This document shows, piece after piece, positions 18,505 through 27,632 of a stretch of DNA of 64,000 nt (position 1 is the first letter of the stretch; each line of letters begins with the position of its first letter). The DNA is taken from the NCBI RefSeq assembly GCF_003864335.1, contig NZ_BEXA01000001.1:492831-556830 (forward strand). Direction: 5' to 3'. The notes under the pieces are model-generated. The model was not told the DNA's origin. It did not search any database and worked only from the letters and a program-made list of their open reading frames with translations. This DNA is from Lentilactobacillus kosonis (GTDB taxonomy: Bacteria > Bacillota > Bacilli > Lactobacillales > Lactobacillaceae). The position numbers and the translations under genes were made by a program.

Positions 18505-19060
18505 AAGTATTAAAACTGATTTAGAGGATGTACTATCAGAATATTTTGCCGAAGTAATATATCCTAAGAATGGTTTATTCGTTATTGGCTGTAGCACTAG
18601 TGAAATTCGGGGTGCTTGGAAAGGGACTAGTTCAAGCTTAGACGTCGGCCGGGTAGTATACGATACAGTGATGGAATTTTTAGCACCACGAAACATTGAA
18701 GTAGCCGTTCAGGGATGTGAACACATTAATCGCTCATTATTGATGGAACGTTTAACTGCAGATCGTTTTGGCTACGAAGAAGTTGCAGTAGTGCCAGCGA
18801 TGCATGCGGGTGGAGGAACTCAAGTGGCTGCTTATCAAGCTATGAATGATCCGGTGGAGGTTGAGCATATCCAAGCTTTTGGTGGAATTGATATTGGTGG
18901 TACTGAAATTGGAATGCATGTAAAGTTTGTTCAGATTCCAATGCGAACGACTCAACGACGAATAGGTGAGGCAACCGTTACCTGCCTTAAGTCCCGGCCT
19001 AAATTGGTTGGAGGCACTCGCGCCCAATATGAATTTACAGATAAGAACTTACTTGAGTAG
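18494..19060 (+). CDS. UPF0340/TIGR01440 family protein
   Basis: A 188-residue conserved protein of unknown function (UPF0340, DUF436). Features include VIGCSTSEIRGAWKGTSSS, VQGCEHINRSLLMER and GGIDIGGTEIGMHVKFVQIP. No membrane segment or signal. ATG 18494 overlaps the 3-prime end of the kinase gene, so translation is probably coupled; an upstream in-frame start at 18458 is embedded in the kinase and less likely. Its conserved Cys, His and acidic residues would suit an enzyme, but no reaction is established. Confidence 0.88.
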   Translation: MNLESIKTDLEDVLSEYFAEVIYPKNGLFVIGCSTSEIRGAWKGTSSSLDVGRVVYDTVMEFLAPRNIEVAVQGCEHINRSLLMERLTADRFGYEEVAVVPAMHAGGGTQVAAYQAMNDPVEVEHIQAFGGIDIGGTEIGMHVKFVQIPMRTTQRRIGEATVTCLKSRPKLVGGTRAQYEFTDKNLLE

Positions 19061-19070
19061 GAGCTAATTA

Positions 19071-19577
19071 ATGGAAAATAATCAGACGCTAGGAACTAAG
19101 CGAATTAAAGAACTCTCACTATCATCAGTATTAGTTGCGGTCACGGTGGTAATTAGTCGCGTGTTTATTATTCCCGTGCCGTTAACTCATGGATATATTA
19201 ATCTTTGTGATGCTGGCATTTTTGTGGCGGCTTTATTATTGGGTCCTAAATTAGGGGGATTAGTTGGCGGAACCACAGGCTTCCTATTAGATTTATTAGC
19301 AGGCTATGGTCAATATATGATCTTTTCACTGATTGTACACGGTTTAGAAGGATTTTTAGTTGGGTTAGTTGCTAAGCAAAATTCAAATCATACAGTTGTT
19401 AAAATTGGAGCAATGTCAGTTGGGATCTTAGTGATGGTTGGCGGCTATTTTATTGCCGATACGATTTTGTATACCGCTGCCACTGGTTTTATCGGTATCC
19501 CAATGAATATTGTTCAAGGAATTGTAGGTATGGTTGTAAGTATGATGATTTATCCGTTGTTAAAACGACGAATTTAA
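19071..19577 (+). CDS. ECF transporter S component, probably pyridoxine-type (PdxU-like)
   Basis: A 168-residue membrane protein with about five to six transmembrane segments. ELSLSSVLVAVTVVISRVF opens the first helix, and the loop AALLLGPKLGGLVGGTTGFL is typical of S components. It would bind a vitamin outside the cell and dock on a shared EcfAA'T module not encoded here. Position directly behind pyridoxal kinase and UPF0340 suggests vitamin B6 as the substrate; other vitamins such as thiamine precursors cannot be excluded. ATG 19071, SD AGGAG. Confidence 0.82.
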   Translation: MENNQTLGTKRIKELSLSSVLVAVTVVISRVFIIPVPLTHGYINLCDAGIFVAALLLGPKLGGLVGGTTGFLLDLLAGYGQYMIFSLIVHGLEGFLVGLVAKQNSNHTVVKIGAMSVGILVMVGGYFIADTILYTAATGFIGIPMNIVQGIVGMVVSMMIYPLLKRRI

Positions 19578-19599
19578 TTTGAGGTGAAGGGGATAAGTA

Positions 19600-20925
19600 A
19601 TGACAATTAATAATAAGTTAACTGAAGAACAAATTGAGTCGCTGAGACAGGATTATGCTAGTCAACCAAATGGCGACGTGTTTACCAGAATTATTACTGA
19701 AAATGGAATTAACCAAGCGGCCAAAGATCCAGAAGCGGCTATTCGCCTAGATCCGGTTTTTTCAATTGATTTGCCCACTGGTAAGGTTACTAATCAAAGG
19801 CAAAGTGGGCGTTGTTGGCTATTTTCGTTGCTGAACACCTTGCGTCATCAATTTGCTGGTCAATATAAGGTTAAAGACTTTGAATTATCTGAGAAATACC
19901 TATTTTTCTGGGATAAAATTGAACGGGCTAATATTTTTTATGACCGGATGATTGCACTGGCTAGCAAACCGGCTAATAGTCGCGAAGTGGCGGATTATTT
20001 AAATGGTCCCGGAAATGATGGTGGTCAGTGGGCAATGGCTGCCGCGTTAATTGAAAAGTATGGGGTTGTCCCGGCGTCACAGTATCCAGAAACCCAGAAC
20101 GTTGAAAATACTAGCGCATTGAATACAGTTTTAAACCAAAAACTACGTAAGGATGGGATGATCCTTCGACGCATGGTCAATGATGGTAATAGTGATTCTG
20201 AGCTAGCTGAGGCCCGAGCTAAGATGCTGTCAGAAGTTTATAAGATTGTTACATACGCTTTAGGCGTTCCACCAACTGAAATAAACTTTGCATATCGAGA
20301 TGATGATAAGCAATATCAAAAGATCACAGGATTGACACCACAGCAGTTCTACCAACAATATTTTCAAATGAATTTAGATAATTATGTAGTATTAACTAAT
20401 TCACCAGATAAGGCATTTAACCGATTATATTCACTGCCATCACAGCAAAATGTAGTGGGTGGTCGCCAGATTGAATTTTTAAATGTTGAGATGGATTATC
20501 TAAAGCAAGCGGCAATAGGTCAATTAAAAGCTGGCGAAACGGTTTGGTTCGGAAATGATGTTCTTGAGCAAATGGATCGAAAACAAGGATTCTTAGACAG
20601 TGAACTATATCGTTATTCGGATTTGTTTAATGTTGACTTTAAGATGTCGAAGGCCGAACGCTTGGAGTATCGCCAAGCAGAAGTTTCTCACGCGATGACC
20701 CTAACGGGGGTCGATTTAGACAGTAATGATGTGCCAGTTAAATGGAAGGTAGAGAATTCTTGGGGTGATAAGAATGGTAACCAAGGGTACTTTACAATGA
20801 ATGATAACTGGATGGAAGACTACGTATACGAAGTAGTTGTCCGCAAGGATTTTTTAACTGGTGAACAACAACAAATCTTAGGGACGGCGCCAATTGAATT
20901 GCCAGCTTGGGATTCCTTAAAATAA
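19600..20925 (+). CDS. pepC: Aminopeptidase C (bleomycin hydrolase-type cysteine peptidase)
   Basis: Cytosolic peptidase of family C1 that removes N-terminal amino acids from peptides imported during growth on protein. At 441 residues it matches PepC. The catalytic triad is visible: Cys72 in RQSGRCWLFS, His364 in EVSHAMTLTG, and Asn386 in KVENSWGD. The GXNDGGQW motif is present as GPGNDGGQWAMAAAL. ATG 19600 follows GAGGTGAAGGGGA. Followed by a terminator; may be co-transcribed with the B6 genes (22-base gap) or have its own promoter. Confidence 0.96.
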   Translation: MTINNKLTEEQIESLRQDYASQPNGDVFTRIITENGINQAAKDPEAAIRLDPVFSIDLPTGKVTNQRQSGRCWLFSLLNTLRHQFAGQYKVKDFELSEKYLFFWDKIERANIFYDRMIALASKPANSREVADYLNGPGNDGGQWAMAAALIEKYGVVPASQYPETQNVENTSALNTVLNQKLRKDGMILRRMVNDGNSDSELAEARAKMLSEVYKIVTYALGVPPTEINFAYRDDDKQYQKITGLTPQQFYQQYFQMNLDNYVVLTNSPDKAFNRLYSLPSQQNVVGGRQIEFLNVEMDYLKQAAIGQLKAGETVWFGNDVLEQMDRKQGFLDSELYRYSDLFNVDFKMSKAERLEYRQAEVSHAMTLTGVDLDSNDVPVKWKVENSWGDKNGNQGYFTMNDNWMEDYVYEVVVRKDFLTGEQQQILGTAPIELPAWDSLK

Positions 20926-20926
20926 T

Positions 20927-20985
20927 AAAAAAACCGGGTCGAAATATTCATGTTAATTAGAATATTTTGGCTCGGTTTTATTTTT
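20927..20985. terminator. Terminator after pepC
   Basis: AAACCG...CGAAATATTC pairs with GAATATTTTG...CGGTTTT around a 10-base loop, with A and T runs on both sides; lies between convergent genes and can serve both. Confidence 0.8.
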
Positions 20986-20997
20986 AATAATATCAGA

Positions 20998-21549
20998 TTA
21001 TTTAGGGGTAACTAGAACTTGAGAAGTTTTATCTTCATCCAGATCACGGACGACTTTATAACCAGCAACTTTAACGTTGGTCTTGTGGTACTTACCTGAA
21101 ACTTTTGAACGAACTGAGACAGTTTGTTCCATTGGGATACCAGCAAGTTTTCCCTTCATATGAATGACAGGATTATCATTTGAGTTATTAGTAAATGTGT
21201 ATTTGAGAGTTCCTTGTTTATTTAAATCGTTAGCTTTTTTGGCTTGATCAATAGTTTTGTAAATTTTAGAGACACTGTAAATAGTTACAGTATTGTTTTT
21301 AGCATTAAAATGATAAGCATCGATTCCTGACTTGCTATTGTAATTGATCTTACCATTCATGTACCAAAGATTTTCTACCGAATTAAAAGCTTGCTTAGCA
21401 GTTTGCGTTTTGGTCGGATTTTGCATACTTGCTTTGCTATCATTATCGTTTGTGGAAGAACTATTATTAGCTTTCTGACATCCGGCTAGAATTAAGACAA
21501 ATGCAGTAAATACTGATAATAACAACCCTAATGATTTTCTTGTTTTCAT
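20998..21549 (-). CDS. Hypothetical lipoprotein
   Basis: A 183-residue exported lipoprotein: basic start MKTRKSLG, hydrophobic core, lipobox LAGC with the lipidated Cys near residue 24, then a Ser/Asn/Asp linker. The mature domain repeats short beta-rich segments (WYMNGKINYNSKS, VTIYSVSKIYKTI, LKYTFTNNSN) but I recognise no family. I chose ATG 21549 because GAGGTGA lies upstream; a longer in-frame reading adds 11 residues before the signal peptide. It is monocistronic, between pepC and the maltose locus. Confidence 0.75.
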   Translation of the reverse strand: MKTRKSLGLLLSVFTAFVLILAGCQKANNSSSTNDNDSKASMQNPTKTQTAKQAFNSVENLWYMNGKINYNSKSGIDAYHFNAKNNTVTIYSVSKIYKTIDQAKKANDLNKQGTLKYTFTNNSNDNPVIHMKGKLAGIPMEQTVSVRSKVSGKYHKTNVKVAGYKVVRDLDEDKTSQVLVTPK

Positions 21550-21677
21550 AATTATTATCACCTCATGAGTTGAAATTATCACATAAACAGCGCAAAATCT
21601 AGTAGAATGGCTATTTATTAACTAAAGATAATAATATTTAATCTTTTTGAAAAATAATTAATTGGGAGGAAATAAAT

Positions 21678-22649
21678 TTGGTAACGATTCGAGATATCGC
21701 TAACAAACTGGGACTATCAGTCTCAACCGTTTCCCGAGCACTAAACAATAATCCAAGAATTAGTATTAAGACCAGAAGAATTGTTCGTGAGTACGCTGAT
21801 AAGGTCGGTTATGAACCAAATTATAATGCTCGAAGTTTGACCCTCCAAGAGTCTAATGCAATTGGAGTTGTCTTTCCGGTAAACGAACGAGTGATTGATA
21901 ATATCTTCTATGTTGAGTTACTGCGGGGAATTAGTAAGCGACTAAATGAAAATAATTTTGTACTTTCTGTTGCGGTTGGCGATACAGCTGAAGCAGTTAT
22001 GGAAAGCGTTAAATCAATGATTAGTCGTGGAAAAATTAAACGATTTATCATCTTCTATTCACATGCTGGTGACCCAGTTATTGATTTAATCGATAGTTCA
22101 CCGGTTGATTATGTAACTATTGGTAAACCAACTCATGGTAATGACTGGTTATATGTCGATAACGATAATAAGCAGGCAGGGATGGATGCAACTAGGTATT
22201 TAATTGATGAATTAAAAATCAACCACCCGGCATTTATTGAATCAACTTTTGGCTGGCCATACGAAGAAGATCGACGAACTGGTTATTTAGAATTATTAGA
22301 TGAATTAGGAATTAAACCATTAGTTGTGTCAATTTCTGAAGAAGATCCGGATGCGATTAATGAATTTATTAGTGATCATCCTGAAATTGATGGGGTCGTG
22401 GCGACGGATGACTATATTGGACTTAAATTCTACAAACAATTCAACCTAGTTCATCCAGATGTTGATAAGCATGTTGAAATCGTTGGATTTAACGCATCAT
22501 TACCAAGGGAATTGGTCAATGTTCATTTCCATTCGGTTAACTTATTTCCAGAAGAAATGGGTGGCGCTGCAGTTGACTTACTAGTTAGAAATGATAATGA
22601 ACCACTGTTTGGTGATCAGCGTTATCAAATAATTCCGCATAAAATTTAG
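21678..22649 (+). CDS. malR: LacI-family transcriptional regulator (maltose regulator)
   Basis: A 323-residue repressor with the N-terminal helix-turn-helix TIRDIANKLGLSVSTVSRALN and a periplasmic-binding-like sugar domain. TTG 21678 is the start, with GGGAGG about 8 bases upstream. It precedes a maltose transporter and maltose phosphorylase on the same strand, and a perfect LacI-type palindrome lies at the promoter of those genes, so it very probably represses them until maltose or a derivative is present. Followed by a terminator, so it is a separate transcript. Confidence 0.88.
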   Translation: MVTIRDIANKLGLSVSTVSRALNNNPRISIKTRRIVREYADKVGYEPNYNARSLTLQESNAIGVVFPVNERVIDNIFYVELLRGISKRLNENNFVLSVAVGDTAEAVMESVKSMISRGKIKRFIIFYSHAGDPVIDLIDSSPVDYVTIGKPTHGNDWLYVDNDNKQAGMDATRYLIDELKINHPAFIESTFGWPYEEDRRTGYLELLDELGIKPLVVSISEEDPDAINEFISDHPEIDGVVATDDYIGLKFYKQFNLVHPDVDKHVEIVGFNASLPRELVNVHFHSVNLFPEEMGGAAVDLLVRNDNEPLFGDQRYQIIPHKI

Positions 22650-22657
22650 TTTAAGAG

Positions 22658-22692
22658 GTTTCCAAATTATATTTGGAAACTTTTTTTTTTAT
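22658..22692 (+). terminator. Terminator after malR
   Basis: GTTTCCAAAT/ATTTGGAAAC hairpin with TAT loop followed by a run of nine Ts. Confidence 0.9.
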
Positions 22693-22756
22693 TTTTTGAA
22701 ACCGCTATCAACGTGATGACGTGGGTTACGAAGACTGGTTTAGACCAAAAATGTTA

Positions 22757-22794
22757 TGCAAGCGTTTGCAAAAAAATCTAGTGCATGCCATAAT
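22757..22794 (+). promoter_or_regulatory. Promoter with overlapping LacI-family operator for malT-mapA
   Basis: The perfect 14-base palindrome TGCAAGCGTTTGCA (22757-22770) matches LacI/CcpA-family operators. It overlaps a candidate -35 TTGCAA (22766-22771); a 17-base spacer leads to CATAAT (22789-22794). A bound regulator would block the polymerase. It could be the MalR operator, a CcpA cre site, or both. Confidence 0.7.
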
Positions 22795-22836
22795 AACCTC
22801 GTAATAAAAAAACAAACTAAATTGGAGGGAAATTTT

Positions 22837-24194
22837 ATGGATGAGAATGGCGCTGCAACAACTGCTAAGACACATGGATTGCCAAAGTTACCTGCTAGTA
22901 CAATTTGGATGATCAATTTTGGATTTTTAGGGGTTCAAATGGCTTTCACGTTGCAAAGCTCACAGATGAGCCGAATATTTCAAACAATTGGAGCAGATCC
23001 TAACAACTTGGGATGGTTCTTTATTTTGCCACCTTTGGCTGGATTGATTGTCCAACCAATCATTGGTTATTATTCAGATCGAACCTGGGCACCTAAGCTA
23101 GGTGGCCGGAGATTACCATACCTTGCATTAGGTACATTAATTGCAATTATTGTTATGTGTTTACTTCCTAATTCGGGTAGTTTTGGTTTCGGATACGCTT
23201 CTATTACCGCCTTAGTCTTTGGAGCAGTCACAGTTGCCCTTTTGGATGTTTCGTCAAATATCGCTATGCAACCATTTAAGATGATGGTTGGTGATATGGT
23301 AAATGACGATCAAAAGAGTTATGCCTATGGAATCCAAAGTTTCCTATCAAATGGTGGTGCCGTCTTAGCTGCCATCTTCCCATTCCTATTTACTGCCATG
23401 GGAATTGCTAATACTGCTAAAAAGGGTGTTGTTCCCCAATCGGTTGTTGTGTCATTTTACGTCGGGGCAGCATTGTTATTAATTACCAGTCTATTCACAA
23501 TTTTCCGAGTTCACGAATATGATCCACAAACATATGCTAAGTATCATGGAATCTCTGAAGATGCTAATTCAACTGGTGGTAACTGGTTTACACTATTGAA
23601 AAAGCACCTAAAGTATTTTGGACGGTTTCATTAGTTCAATTCTTCTGCTGGATTGCATTTCAATACCTTTGGACATACTCGGCTGGAGCAATTGCCCATA
23701 ATGTTTGGAATACTACTAATGCTGCTTCAGCAGGATATCAAGCTGCTGGTAACTGGTATGGGGTGTTAGCTGCTGTTCAATCAATTGCAGCCGTCGTTTG
23801 GTCATATGTATTAGCTAAGTTACCCAATAATCATCATAAATTAGGTTATTCACTTAGTTTGGTGATTGGGGCCGTTGGTTTCTTGTCAATCTTCTTCATT
23901 CACTCACAGAGTATGCTAGTTGTCTCATACATTTTTGTTGGGATGGCTTGGGCATCAATGAATACTTACCCATTAACGATGATTACCAACGCACTTAACG
24001 GTGAACACATGGGAACTTACCTTGGATTATTCAATGGCTCAATTTGTTTACCACAAATCGTTGCATCACTTGCTAGTTTTGCATTATTCCCACTATTAGG
24101 CGGCCTGCAAGAAAACATGTTCATTCTTGCTGGAATTATCATGGCCCTTGGTGCCTTATCCGTTGGATTTATCAAAGAAACTTATAAGGAATAG
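22837..24194 (+). CDS. malT: MFS maltose/sugar:H+ symporter (one frameshift)
   Basis: The joined product is 452 residues with about 12 transmembrane segments, of the sucrose/maltose symporter-like MFS group: IWMINFGFLGVQMAFTLQSS, the loop YYSDRTWAPKLGGRRLPY and DVSSNIAMQPFKMMVGDMV. The frame breaks at 23599-23603, where five As should be six, restoring LLKKAPKVFWTVSLVQFF. ATG 22837 follows TTGGAGGG. It is followed after 14 bases by maltose phosphorylase, so it very likely imports maltose for intracellular phosphorolysis. The symbol malT follows use in lactobacilli for this transporter. Confidence 0.88.
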
Positions 24195-24208
24195 AGAGGA
24201 TATTAGAT

Positions 24209-26473
24209 ATGAAGAGAACCTTCGATGTTCAACCTTGGAATGTAATTACGCATACATTTAAAAATGAATCAGAAAATAAACGACTTCAAGAATCAATGAC
24301 CAGTCTTGGTAATGGATATATGGGGATGCGTGGATTCTTCGAAGAAGATTATTCAGGGGATACGCTTCCTGGAATCTATCTTGGCGGAGTCTGGTATCCA
24401 GACAAGACCCGAGTCGGTTGGTGGAAGAATGGTTATCCTGAATATTTTGGTAAGGTAGTTAACGCGACAAACTTTATTAAGATGCACGTTAAGATAAACG
24501 GTGAGTTGGTTGATTTAGCCAAGGATCAAATTACTGACTTTACCTTAAACCTTGATATGAAACAGTCATTGCTAACTCGTTCATTTATCGTAACGAAAGG
24601 TGACGCGGAAGTTCAATTAACCTTTGAACGGTTCCTAAGTGTTGCTCAACAGGAACTATCAGTTCAACGAGTTACTGCAAAAAATGTCGGTAATACTGAC
24701 GTTGAATTAATTATTGATTCAGCAATTGATGCAGATGTTGAAAACGAAGATGCTAACTATGACGAACGTTTCTGGGATGTTTTAAACACTGACCAAGGAA
24801 CTGAGACAGGCGACGTTGTTTCAAAGACCGTTGAGAATCCATTTGGTACTCCCCGATTTACAGTGGGCATGGAAATGCGGCATGTGACAGACATGAGTTC
24901 AAAGCAAGTTAGTCAACCTAACGATAAAGAAGTAGTGAATGAGTTTATAACCACCTTACAAGCGGGTGAACTTACGCAACTTGAAAAACGGGTAATCGTG
25001 GTTACCTCACGGGACTATGATACTGAGGCTCAGTTAACTGATGCCATGCATAAATTAAGTGATAAAGTTGCTGGCCAAAGTTATGCTGAATTATTCACTG
25101 CTCATGCAGACATTTGGGCTGATCGTTGGGAAAAATCAGATATTCAAATTAGTGGGGACGATGAAGCCCAACAAGGAATTCGTTTTAACCTCTTCGAATT
25201 ATTCTCAACTTACTATGGTGAAGATGCTCGATTGAACATCGGTCCCAAAGGGTTCACCGGTGAAAAGTACGGTGGAGCAACATACTGGGATACCGAAGCC
25301 TTTGCAGTGCCCGTTTACCTAGGAATTACTAATCCAGAAGTTACTCGGAACCTATTAATGTATCGTTACAAGCAACTTGATGGTGCTTATCACAATGCTA
25401 AGCAACAAGGCTTAAAGGGTGCATTGTTCCCAATGGTAACTTTTGATGGCATCGAATGTCATAATGAGTGGGAAATCACATTTGAAGAAATTCACCGGAA
25501 CGGTGATATTGCATTTGCGATTTATAACTACACTCGTTACACTGGCGATAACTCATACGTCCAAAATGAGGGTGCCAAGGTCTTAGCAGAAATCTCTAAG
25601 TTCTGGGCTGATCGGGTTCACTTTAGCGAACGAAACCAAAAGTATATGATTCACGGGGTTACCGGCCCTGATGAATATGAAAACAACGTTGATAACAACT
25701 GGTATACTAACCTTCTCGCTCAATGGACATTGAAGTACACATTATCGATCCTTGATGATGTGTCACCAGAATGGCAAGCTAAGTTGGATGTTACTGATGC
25801 TGATAAGCAAAAGTGGCAAGATATCGTTGACCGGATGTACCTTCCTTATGACAAGGACCTTAACATCTTCGTTCAACATGATGGCTTCTTGGATAAAGAC
25901 ATTAAGCCCGTTAGTTCGCTTGGCAAAGATGATCTACCACTGAACCAAAATTGGTCATGGGATAAGATTCTTCGCTCCCCATATATCAAGCAAGGTGACG
26001 TTCTTCAAGGAATTTGGGACTTTATTGATGATTACACTCCTGAACAAAAGAAAGCAAACTTTGATTTCTATGAACCACTAACAGTTCACGAATCAAGTTT
26101 ATCCGCTGCAATCCATTCAGTATTAGCTGCTGATTTGCATTATGAAGACAAAGCAGTGGAATTATACGAACGAACAGCTCGATTAGATCTAGATAACTAC
26201 AACAACGATACAGTTGATGGGTTACACGTTACCGCAATGACCGGTGGCTGGATCGCAGTTGTTCAAGGATTCGCTGGAATGCGGGTTCGTGATGACAAGT
26301 TGCATTTTGCACCATTCCTACCAAAGAAATGGGATCATTACTCATTCCGTCAAGTATTCAGAAACCGAGTTATTGAAGTTTCTGTTGATGGTTCTGGCGC
26401 CAAATTTAAGCTAATTGATGGTGCACCAATTACGATTGATGTTGATGGTAAAGATGTTAAATTAGCAAAATAA
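24209..26473 (+). CDS. mapA: Maltose phosphorylase (GH65)
   Basis: Phosphorolyses maltose to beta-glucose 1-phosphate and glucose in the cytosol, saving one ATP. At 754 residues it matches the family. The catalytic acid is Glu489 in HGVTGPDEYENN, equivalent to Glu487 of the Lactobacillus brevis enzyme; the phosphate-site and sugar-binding region TYWDTEAFAVPVYLG is present, as is the N-terminal WNVITHTF. ATG 24209, SD AGAGGA. The usual partner beta-phosphoglucomutase does not follow in this window, so it must be elsewhere. Intact. Confidence 0.96.
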   Translation: MKRTFDVQPWNVITHTFKNESENKRLQESMTSLGNGYMGMRGFFEEDYSGDTLPGIYLGGVWYPDKTRVGWWKNGYPEYFGKVVNATNFIKMHVKINGELVDLAKDQITDFTLNLDMKQSLLTRSFIVTKGDAEVQLTFERFLSVAQQELSVQRVTAKNVGNTDVELIIDSAIDADVENEDANYDERFWDVLNTDQGTETGDVVSKTVENPFGTPRFTVGMEMRHVTDMSSKQVSQPNDKEVVNEFITTLQAGELTQLEKRVIVVTSRDYDTEAQLTDAMHKLSDKVAGQSYAELFTAHADIWADRWEKSDIQISGDDEAQQGIRFNLFELFSTYYGEDARLNIGPKGFTGEKYGGATYWDTEAFAVPVYLGITNPEVTRNLLMYRYKQLDGAYHNAKQQGLKGALFPMVTFDGIECHNEWEITFEEIHRNGDIAFAIYNYTRYTGDNSYVQNEGAKVLAEISKFWADRVHFSERNQKYMIHGVTGPDEYENNVDNNWYTNLLAQWTLKYTLSILDDVSPEWQAKLDVTDADKQKWQDIVDRMYLPYDKDLNIFVQHDGFLDKDIKPVSSLGKDDLPLNQNWSWDKILRSPYIKQGDVLQGIWDFIDDYTPEQKKANFDFYEPLTVHESSLSAAIHSVLAADLHYEDKAVELYERTARLDLDNYNNDTVDGLHVTAMTGGWIAVVQGFAGMRVRDDKLHFAPFLPKKWDHYSFRQVFRNRVIEVSVDGSGAKFKLIDGAPITIDVDGKDVKLAK

Positions 26474-26482
26474 TAGTTATGT

Positions 26483-26530
26483 AACAAGCCTTCGATGGTT
26501 TTTAAGTTTCCAATCACCGAAGGCTTGTTT
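26483..26530 (+). terminator. Terminator after mapA
   Basis: AACAAGCCTTCG (26483-26494) pairs with CGAAGGCTTGTT (26518-26529), with a T-run. Confidence 0.88.
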
Positions 26531-26819
26531 AAGTAAATAACTGAATTTCACCTACTTATGCTAGCAACTTTTAGCCCTAACAGTAATTTTAGAATATGGT
26601 AAATAGTTAAACTCCCAATTGAGTTGTGCCACCTAAAGGATAGACATGTTAGGATAAATTGCAGTTGGATATAACTAGTGAATTAGATCTGTTCATTAAT
26701 TGGTTAACGATAACAAATGACCATAGCATAATCATGATTAATAAATGTTACACATGAAACATTGGCTGCTATGCTTGACAACATTGGAATTATCGAATAT
26801 TACTATTAATATTAAAAGC
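26531..26819. other. Gene-free AT-rich gap
   Basis: No reading frame with a ribosome site. A promoter-like pair TTGACA and TATTAC (about 17 apart) lies near 26775-26805 on the plus strand, directly before the next hairpin, so any transcript would be very short. Confidence 0.4.
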
Positions 26820-26852
26820 AGACCCTAATCAATTTTGATTAGGTCTCTTTTA
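26820..26852 (-). terminator. Terminator after nitroreductase gene
   Basis: AGACC.TAATCA pairs with TGATTAGGTCT around a short loop; T-rich on the minus-strand side beyond the nitroreductase stop. Confidence 0.8.
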
Positions 26853-26862
26853 AACTTGATTA

Positions 26863-27465
26863 TTATTTAAGTACCTTGAAACGATCAGCGTCGTTCATGA
26901 ATTCCTTTTCGCCTGCACCAGCTTCGATTGAACCGAAGTCGAGTTGGGCACGTAATCTCCAGCCATCAGGAATGTTGAAAGCTTCTTTTACAAGATCGTC
27001 AATTAATGGGTTGTAATGTTGAACGTTAGCACCAATGCCATTTTCAGCTAATGATGTCCAAACTGAATATTGAGCATTACCTTGAGCTTGTTCAGCCCAG
27101 TCAGCAAAGTTATCCGCATATAACGTGAAGTTGTTTTCGAATTCGTGAACAATATTCATGTCTGTGTAGAATAAAACAGTTCCGAAAGCATTCTTAAAGC
27201 CGTTTAATTTTTGCAAAGTCTTTTGGTAAGCTTCTTCACTAGGAACTTCTGTTTTAAGACGATCTGCAACGATGTCCCAAAGCTTTTCATGACTGTCGCC
27301 AAACAAGATGACTGCACGAGTAGTTTGGTTGTTAAATGCAGTTGGAGCCCATTTGATATTTTCCTTGATCAAGTCAGCAATTTCGTCTGGAGTTTGGTTA
27401 AGGTTACGGCCAAGTGCGTAAATTGAGCGACGGTTCTTTGATAAGTCTAAGAATTGTTCCTTCAT
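26863..27465 (-). CDS. Nitroreductase family protein
   Basis: A 200-residue FMN-dependent oxidoreductase of the nitroreductase fold. N-terminal KNRRSIYALG is the FMN-phosphate-binding arginine cluster, WAPTAFNNQTTRAVIL the second conserved element, and SLAENGIGANVQHYNPL the dimer-interface segment. It reduces nitro compounds or quinones with NAD(P)H; the physiological substrate is unknown. ATG 27465 follows a TGAGGT site. Monocistronic with a terminator. Confidence 0.9.
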   Translation of the reverse strand: MKEQFLDLSKNRRSIYALGRNLNQTPDEIADLIKENIKWAPTAFNNQTTRAVILFGDSHEKLWDIVADRLKTEVPSEEAYQKTLQKLNGFKNAFGTVLFYTDMNIVHEFENNFTLYADNFADWAEQAQGNAQYSVWTSLAENGIGANVQHYNPLIDDLVKEAFNIPDGWRLRAQLDFGSIEAGAGEKEFMNDADRFKVLK

Positions 27466-27567
27466 GTGATGAATACCTCACTTTATTTTTTATTTAAAAT
27501 TAATCTATAATTTCATTATACCGATTACTTTTAGTAAGTAAAGAGTTAATTACTAAATTCTGCAAAT

Positions 27568-27602
27568 AAAAAAGTATGCGGCACTTGAGCAACATACTTT
27601 TT
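27568..27602. terminator. Terminator after sugar porter gene
   Basis: AAAAGTATG/CATACTTTT hairpin with A and T runs, beyond the stop of the minus-strand sugar transporter. Confidence 0.8.
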
Positions 27603-27632
27603 GAAGACTATTTAGATACTGAGTTAGCTTTT

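Noticed and set aside
18433..19027. Minus-strand frames opposite the UPF0340 gene
   Set aside because: Shadows of a conserved gene; no ribosome sites.
26590..26680. Short stretch around CCACCTAAAGGATAGACA resembling an IS3-type terminal end
   Set aside because: Only one possible end, no second inverted repeat and no transposase remnant; resemblance rests on memory.
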